The notes under the pieces: model-generated
What the model was told of the DNA's origin: nothing
The model's database searches: none
Seen by the model: only the letters and a program-made list of their open reading frames with translations
Shown: positions 7,172 to 11,425 of the stretch, one piece after another
Layout of the letters: every line of letters starts with the position of its first letter
Numbering within the stretch: position 1 is the first letter of the stretch
Translations under genes and position numbers: made by a program
From: CAYLNM01 sp964385045
GTDB taxonomy: Bacteria > Planctomycetota > Phycisphaerae > Phycisphaerales > SM1A02
Length of the DNA: 11,425 nucleotides
Reading direction: 5' to 3'
NCBI GenBank assembly: GCA_964385045.1
Contig: CAYLNM010000135.1
Location: forward strand, 1 to 11,425

Positions 7172-7196
7172 AACCCACACGGATTCCCGAAGACCC
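7172..7196 (+). repeat. ISL3 right inverted repeat
   Basis: This is the partner of 5785-5809. On the minus strand it begins GGGTCTTCGGGAATCC, the expected GG-start of ISL3 ends. It is directly followed by the second TTCATTCG target duplication (7197-7204). Confidence 0.9.
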
Positions 7197-7393
7197 TTCA
7201 TTCGTGGAACGAGCTACTGGGACGGCTCCGACTTCGCGCTGGGATCCCGGTTCGATTCGTACACCTACCAGATCATCCCGGCTCCGGGGGCGTTCGTGAT
7301 CCTCGGGGCATCACTCTTCCGGACCGGCAGGCGGCGACGATCGCCAGACGCGTGAACGTGCAGTCAACCAAAGGGTCCCCCGATCTGAGCGGC

Positions 7394-7488
7394 GACCTCT
7401 TGCACCGCCGCGCCGCCCGGGTACGGTGGACTCGACTGTTTCACTTCCGGCGGGCCGAGGACCGCGAACCCAACCCAGGAGCCGCCCA
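7394..7488 (+). promoter_or_regulatory. Conserved leader/promoter of PEP-CTERM copy C
   Basis: This leader matches the copy B leader without gaps. TTGCAC (7400-7405) and TACGGT (7422-7427) are again 16 bases apart. AGGAG (7477-7481) lies 7 bases before the ATG at 7489. The 38 bases between the end of copy B and this block show no clear terminator, so readthrough from B is possible. Confidence 0.55.
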
Positions 7489-8130
7489 ATGTCCCGACGA
7501 CGTCGCCGATTCGCGCGGACCAGTCGCACGGCCGCACTGGCAACGTCCGCCGCACTCGGCCTCGCCGCCCCTGTGGCCGGGGCGCTCGTCGAGTTCACCT
7601 TCGAGGGCACCGTCGTCCTTCGCCTCGGCGAGAACCCGGACCATCCGTGGGGCGACGTCCAGGTGGGCGATCCGATGTCGTTCAGCTACGTCATCGACGT
7701 GAGTCAGCCGGATCAGGCACCGATGTCCTCGAGAACGGGAATCTACGACGTCGCGTCTGCAGCGCTCACCTTCGACGGCATCTCGCTGATACCGGAGACG
7801 ATCGGGCCCATGGTCGTCCGTCTGGATGGCTCCAACGGAGCCGACGAGATCGAGATCGACATGGAGCCGTTCGGGGAGAGGCCGGGCGATGGCGCGTTCT
7901 TCAAGCTCTTCGGCGGCGTGAACACCCTGCCCGACGACGGCATCCCGATCGACTTCGATCTGGACGACTTCTTCATTCGGCAAGTCAGCTATGGCGACGG
8001 GACGTACCTCGGCCTTCGTGGTCTGTTCGATTCGTACAGCTACCAGATCATTCCGGCCCCGGGGGCGTTCGTGATCCTCGGGGCATCACTCTTCCGGACG
8101 GGCAGACGGCGGCGATCGCTCTGCCACTGA
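7489..8130 (+). CDS. PEP-CTERM sorting-domain protein, copy C
   Basis: This is an intact 213-residue exported protein. The ATG is preceded by AGGAG at 7-base spacing, and a basic N-terminus (MSRRRRRFARTSR) leads into a hydrophobic signal peptide ending near APVAGA. The body carries EFTFEGTVVLRLGENPDHPW, DVQVGDPMSFSYVIDVSQPD and NTLPDDGIPIDFDLDDFFIR. The C-terminus is YQIIPAPGAFVILGASLFR followed by TGRRRR, a PEP-CTERM-type sorting signal. It is very close to copy B (long identical nucleotide runs) and clearly homologous to copy A. The stop lies 16 bases before the GTG of the FG-GAP/vWA gene, so the two are very likely co-transcribed. The function is unknown; an exosortase-sorted surface protein is the best description. 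Confidence 0.92.
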   Translation: MSRRRRRFARTSRTAALATSAALGLAAPVAGALVEFTFEGTVVLRLGENPDHPWGDVQVGDPMSFSYVIDVSQPDQAPMSSRTGIYDVASAALTFDGISLIPETIGPMVVRLDGSNGADEIEIDMEPFGERPGDGAFFKLFGGVNTLPDDGIPIDFDLDDFFIRQVSYGDGTYLGLRGLFDSYSYQIIPAPGAFVILGASLFRTGRRRRSLCH

Positions 8131-8132
8131 CC

Positions 8133-8138
8133 AGGGGA
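8133..8138 (+). promoter_or_regulatory. Shine-Dalgarno for the GTG start at 8147
   Basis: AGGGGA with an 8-base spacer precedes GTGCGTAAC. The same arrangement can be rebuilt for the paralogous gene at 1912 once IS481 is removed. This settles GTG 8147 as the start despite the absence of an ATG. Confidence 0.75.
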
Positions 8139-8146
8139 ACACAACG

Positions 8147-10941
8147 GTGCGTAACACACACACACACGGCACTTTACGGCCTATCGGGGCATTGACCACG
8201 GCGCTCATCGTCGTCTCGACGTCCTCCGCCGGGAACTCATGCCCGAACTGCTTCGACCTTCCGGCAGGTCCCGCGCTCGTCACCGGCGCGGTCAACGACG
8301 AACTGGGTACCTCCGTGGACATGCAAGGCGACCGGGCCGTGATCGGCGCTCCCTCGCCGGGCGGCAACGGATACGTCGTGACAGCGACGCTTGCAGCAGG
8401 CGCCTGGCAGATCGCACCCGGGCCGGACACCGTGCCGTTGTTGCCGCAGGCGGGCGAACGCTTCGGCGACGCGGTGGCGATCGCCGGGGAACTGCTCGTC
8501 GTCGGAGCCCCGAGCTGGTTCGCAGGCGGAGCCACCGCCGACGCCGGCCGCGTCCTCGTCTTCGAGTGGACCGGCTCCAGTTGGCTGGAGATTCAGCAGC
8601 TCACCCAGCCCGGCGGGCCAGAAGCCGATGCGAAGTTCGGCGACGCCGTCGATCTCTGGCAGGATCCGCCGATCCGGACCATTACCGACTCATCGTGGGC
8701 GCCCCGGAAGCGACGCACTCCTTCAGTGGCATCGGCGACTCCGGTGCGGCCTTCATCCTCTCGAGCGACGACGGCGGGCTCACCTGGTCGGCGGACGCCA
8801 CGTTGGAGATCCCGTTCTCCGCGAGCATCCAGGAGTTCGCACCGAGTGACGGCGACTTCTTCGGGTCGGCGGTCGCCATCGAGGGAGACCTCACGGTCGT
8901 CGGAGCTCCGGGATACGACGAGGCCAGCGTCGGAGTCGGCGACGATCGTGGTATCGCGATGGTCGCCGGTTTCGATGGGAACTGGTCGGTCCTGACCACT
9001 CTCCCGGGCGACTGGGACAATCCTGTGAACGAGCGAGGTCTGGGCCTCAGCGTGGGCATCCTCGACGGTCTCATTGCCGTCGGAGCTCCGGGCGACGTGG
9101 TGTCCGATGGACCCGGCACCGGCGGTTCTGTCGCATCCGGCACCGTCCGCCTCGCCCGCGTCGTCGGCAACGCGGTGATCGAGACCACTCGGCTGGTGCC
9201 ACGATCCCCGTCCGGCGTCTTCCTGGATCTCGAGGGCCTGCGGTTCGGGGAATCGGTCCGGCTGTTCGGCCAGGCCCTCGCGGTCGGCGCTCCCGCCGAT
9301 GGACCGGGGGCGGTGCTGGACCCGCACATCGAAGTGCACCTCCTCGATCCATCCGGCATCTCCCTCGGCGTCGCCGCGTCGATCGAGGATCCGAGCATCC
9401 CGGCGACGACGGTCGCCGCGGCCATCAACGACGATGGTCTGCCTTCGGTGGGCTTCGGGACCGTCGCCGGCCCCGCCTCTGCCGGCGCGGCGCGACTCCT
9501 GCGCGGCCCGCTCCCCACCGGTGGCGGCGTCGATGAGAACGAGAACGGCATCGTCGACGTCTGCGAGATCGCGGCCGGACTGGCCGAGGACTGCAACCAG
9601 GACTGCCGCATCGACGCGTTCGAGATCGCCGACGACGCGACGCTCGACTGTGACCAGAACGGGCATCTCGACTCGTGCGACGTGAAGACCGCCGAGATCG
9701 TCTGGATCCTCGACGGATCGCTCTCGACCGATACAAAGGGGCAGATCATCTGCGACGACCTCATCGCCGGCCTCGAGTCCGAGCTCGCCGCGTTCGGCAT
9801 CGCCACCCGGAGCACGATTCTCGGGATCACCGCCGGCTGCACCGAGGCCCCGTGCATCGACCCGGGCCAGACCGTGGAGGAGCTCTACGGCACCGCCGTG
9901 CCGCTCCCGGACAACGACACCGACTACTCGGCCGTGAGCGTGCTCGCCTCGAACACGTGCGAATCGTGGGCCGCGGCGACGGCCATCGTGGCCCAGTCCC
10001 ACCCGTGGCAGAGCACGCTGCGAATCGTGGTTCCGATCGCCGACGAGTGCGCATGGAACGGCGGCGACGTCCCGGTGGACTGTGACATGCTGGACGACCT
10101 GTCCGTGGAGGCCGCGGGACTCTTCGCCGACTGCCGCGACGTGTTCGTGCTGCCGATCCAGACCCCCGGCCTCGGCGGCACCCCGTTCGCCCCGGTCACG
10201 GTGCAGATGCAGGAGATCGCGACGCTCACCTCCGGCGTCCGGTTCGAGCTTCCCGACCTCGCCCCGGCCTTCGTGGACGCGGTCCGCGTCGCGCTGGCGA
10301 CGGCCGTCCGGACGCGGACCCTGGTGCTCGACTTCGACCCGTACCTTCCCGACGGGTCGGGCGGGGCCACCTTCGGGAATGACGTCCTCGACGACTGCGA
10401 GATCCAGGCCGATCCGGCCGCGTTCCCCGACTGCAACGGCAACGGCATCGACGACACGATCGAGATCCTGCTCGGCGACCCGACGTGGACGATCGGCGAT
10501 CCGGCGGACCTCGGACTCGTGACGTCGTCGGTCGATCTCGACGGCAACGGCATCCTCGACCTCTGCGAGGCGGCGTGCTGCCCGGGCGACCTCGACCGGG
10601 ACGGCTTCGTGGAGTTCGCCGACCTGCTCATCGTTCTCAACAACTTCGAGTGCACGGGGGGCGATCCCTACGCCGACTTCTGCGACCTCGCGAGCTTCCC
10701 GCCCTCACCGTGTCCCGGCGACGTGGACGGCGACGGCGACACCGATTTCCAGGACATCCTCGGGATCCTGAACACCTTCGACGCCTGCTTCGTGCAGGGA
10801 GCCCCACCGTGCGCGGTGATCCGCCGGTCGATGATCGCACCGCCGCAGAGCGTGCTGGACTGCCTCCAGCGGGCGAACTGGGATCCGGTGAAGGCGGCGG
10901 CGTGCATCGACGCCCTGAACCTCGTGGGCGCGCAGCCCTGA
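8147..10941 (+). pseudogene. Secreted FG-GAP / vWA / GC-type dockerin protein, copy 2 (frameshifted)
   Basis: This is a paralogue of the 1912 gene. Codons from GTG 8147 encode MRNTHTHG, a signal peptide, NSCPNCFDLP and FG-GAP repeats up to DLWQDP near 8668. The correct sequence then continues one frame back (DPDHYRLIVGAPE onward) to the TGA at 10939-10941. One base, probably a G, is missing at about 8668. Restoring it gives 931 residues. The broken frame stops at 8995, giving 282 residues. After the break come further propeller repeats, Ca loops with Cys (about 9532-9680), a vWA domain with MIDAS D-G-S-L-S at 9712-9726 and RIVVPIADECAW near 10024. Paired dockerin repeats follow (10576 and 10711; CPGDVDGDGDTDF), then the PPQSVLDCLQ tail. 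No slippery heptamer is seen, so this is either a mutation or a sequencing error. The rest of the frame is intact over 2.2 kb, so the change would be recent. Confidence 0.85.
8154..8167 (+). repeat. (AC)7 tract at codons 3-7 of copy 2
   Basis: Seven AC units lie just after GTGCGTA, in register with the tract at 1921-1934. They encode the end of N3 and THTH. The equal repeat number in two otherwise diverged paralogues suggests constraint. Confidence 0.9.
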
Positions 10942-10956
10942 TCGGGGCCTCGCAGC

Positions 10957-11036
10957 CGGCGCGCGACCGCCGCCGGCAACGAACCGCGGCCCGCGACGGA
11001 CCCTCGGGACTCCGTCGCGGGCCGCGTCGCGCGCCG
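10957..11036 (+). terminator. Large nested hairpin after copy 2
   Basis: The inner stem 10985-11000 with 11011-11026 is a perfect 16 bp around a 10-base loop. An outer stem, 10957-10967 with 11026-11036, adds up to 11 bp (the two compete for base 11026). It begins 16 bases after the stop at 10941 and no T-run follows. It lies between convergent genes, so it may serve as a bidirectional terminator. Confidence 0.65.
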
Positions 11037-11041
11037 AGCCC

Positions 11042-11227
11042 TCACGCCGTCGCCGGATCCCGCCCCGCCTCGATCGCCGTGATCTTCGCGACCCGCCGCT
11101 CGTGCCGGCCGCTCTCGAAGGGCGTGTCGAGGAAGGCGTGCACCATGCCGACCGCGGCCTGCGGGCTCGTGCGGTCGCCGGACAGGCAGAGGGCGTCCGA
11201 CAGGCACCGCGTGCAGCCGAAGGGCAC
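11042..11227 (-). pseudogene. rpiB: 3' remnant of ribose-5-phosphate isomerase B gene
   Basis: The minus-strand frame to TGA 11042-11044 encodes DALCLSGDRTSPQAAVGMVH, then AFLDTPFESGRHERRVAKIT and AIEAGRDPATA. From memory of E. coli RpiB, whose end reads NVLAFGSRVVG...GGRHQQRVEAITAIEQRRN, this matches the last 50-60 residues. RpiB (about 150 residues) interconverts ribose-5-phosphate and ribulose-5-phosphate in the pentose phosphate pathway. The N-terminal part, with the active-site Cys and GTGxG motif, is absent. Upstream the frame runs within about 30 bases into the end of another gene. There is no convincing start or ribosome site, so this is a truncated remnant, not a working enzyme. Loss probably occurred with the duplication that shaped this locus. 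Confidence 0.7.
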
Positions 11228-11253
11228 CGGCTCGCCGAACCGGCCCCCGTCGG

Positions 11254-11425
11254 TCAGGGATCGCCTGCTCCCGCGATCCGCTCGAGCTCGGCCCGGTCGG
11301 GCGGGGCGAGCTGCTTGGCGGGATCGAGCACCTTCGCGGCGTCGATCGCGAGGGCGTCCCGGGCCGCGGTGGCGGCCGCGGCGGTGCGGCCGGCCCGGTC
11401 GAGCAGGAGCGCGAGGCGACGAGCT
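11254..11425 (-). CDS. Ala-rich TPR-like protein, C-terminal end (runs off window)
   Basis: The minus-strand frame ends at TGA 11254-11256, and its 5' part lies beyond the right edge. The 56 visible residues read ARRLALLLDRAGRTAAAATA, then AARDALAIDAAKVLDP, then AKQLAPPDRAELERIAGAGDP. The first part resembles a TPR helix pair, a scaffold for protein-protein contacts; the rest is a charged tail. The sequence is nearly identical to the truncated fragment at 4869-5212, so this copy may be the intact parent gene. The last TPR position and the rpiB remnant are both on the minus strand and closely spaced. The function cannot be assigned from this end alone. Confidence 0.6.
   Translation of the reverse strand, partial: ARRLALLLDRAGRTAAAATAARDALAIDAAKVLDPAKQLAPPDRAELERIAGAGDP
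11254..11425. repeat. Long direct repeat, right copy (partner 4869-5040)
   Basis: This is the same 172-base segment as at 4869-5040, offset by 6385. The differences are concentrated at the gene's 3' end (five of about eight mismatches lie within the first 20 bases). The repeat is cut by the window edge. Confidence 0.9.

Larger units (their letters stand above)
5785..7196 (-). mobile_element. ISL3-family insertion sequence
   Basis: The element is 1412 bp with one transposase on the minus strand. Its terminal inverted repeats, 5785-5809 and 7172-7196, match at 22 of 25 positions, with a perfect inner GGAATCCGTGTGGGTT. It is flanked by a perfect 8-bp duplication TTCATTCG (5777-5784 and 7197-7204); 8 bp is the usual length for ISL3. 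The left repeat contains the transposase stop codon. Between the transposase start and the right end (7039-7171) is non-coding DNA with GC-rich hairpins. One has an 8-bp stem, 7091-7098 with 7108-7115, and the other a 6-bp stem, 7131-7136 with 7140-7145. These could limit incoming transcription, but that is inference. Confidence 0.95.
5306..7355 (+). pseudogene. PEP-CTERM protein copy B, interrupted by ISL3 element
   Basis: The gene starts at ATG 5306 with GAGGAG 7 bases upstream. Codons run in frame to 5784, stop at the ISL3 element (5785-7196), and resume at 7205 after the second TTCATTCG. Deleting the element plus one duplication restores 630 bp, encoding 209 residues. These are a signal peptide (MSHRRHRSAWTVRIAAPAA), a body nearly the same as copy C (FTFEGTVVLRIGENPDHPWG; NTLPDDGIPIDFDLNDFFIR), and the sorting tail YQIIPAPGAFVILGASLFR with GRRRR. 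As it stands, the frame runs 67 bases into the element and stops at 5851. The product would be 181 residues without the PEP-CTERM anchor, so it would be either secreted loose or degraded. The coordinates cover both fragments. Only the insertion disrupts it, suggesting a recent event. Confidence 0.9.

Noticed and set aside
6217..7299. 360-codon plus-strand open frame
   Set aside because: It is antisense to the ISL3 transposase and crosses the right IS end into copy B. There are no recognisable motifs.
7161..7355. Independent 64-residue gene starting inside the ISL3 right end
   Set aside because: Its body is simply the 3' part of interrupted copy B, and the GTG lies in IS sequence without a ribosome site.
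8660..8680. Programmed ribosomal frameshift in copy 2
   Set aside because: There is no X-XXY-YYZ heptamer or clear downstream stimulatory structure, and the paralogue encodes the region in one frame.
8593..10002. 469-codon minus-strand open frame
   Set aside because: It lies opposite the well-supported FG-GAP/vWA coding sequence, is low-complexity in character, and has no ribosome site or domain.

Overview
The window looks like GC-rich chromosomal DNA from a planctomycete, probably of the Phycisphaerae type. Three things point there: short secreted proteins ending in a PAPGA-type PEP-CTERM sorting tail, large secreted proteins carrying paired Cys-flanked 'GC-type' dockerin (DxDGDG) repeats, and strong G/C bias at third codon positions. 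No rRNA, tRNA or CRISPR array was seen.

Layout on the + strand. (1) 1-593: 3' part of a PEP-CTERM protein (copy A). (2) 624-1906: an IS481-family element, inserted between gene A and the ATG of the next gene. (3) 1912-4638: a 908-residue secreted protein with an FG-GAP beta-propeller, Ca-binding Asp loops, a von Willebrand A (vWA) domain, a GC-type dockerin and a conserved tail. (4) 4639-5212: a terminator-like hairpin, then minus-strand remnants. (5) 5306-7355: PEP-CTERM copy B, split by an ISL3-family element (5785-7196). (6) 7489-8130: intact PEP-CTERM copy C. (7) 8147-10941: a second FG-GAP/vWA/dockerin gene, broken by a one-base frameshift near 8668. (8) 10942-11425: a large hairpin, a minus-strand 3' remnant of rpiB, and the 3' end of a minus-strand Ala-rich, probably TPR-like gene.

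The recurring unit is a two-gene cassette: a PEP-CTERM protein followed closely by a vWA/beta-propeller/dockerin protein. It occurs twice (A plus the 1912 gene; C plus the 8147 gene), and B is an extra copy of the first gene. The minus-strand TPR-like 3' end also occurs twice, 6385 bp apart and without indels, so the locus grew by segmental duplication. Both insertion sequences can be removed on paper using their target duplications, and each removal restores a sensible ancestral sequence.

The two cassette proteins are probably exported together. The PEP-CTERM protein would be anchored or sorted at the surface, and the larger protein would bind calcium and partner proteins. Their function is unknown. 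The most notable points are the conserved (AC)7 tract right after the start codon of both large genes, the IS481 element that cuts one of them off from its Shine-Dalgarno sequence, and the conserved Cys-containing tail after the dockerin.
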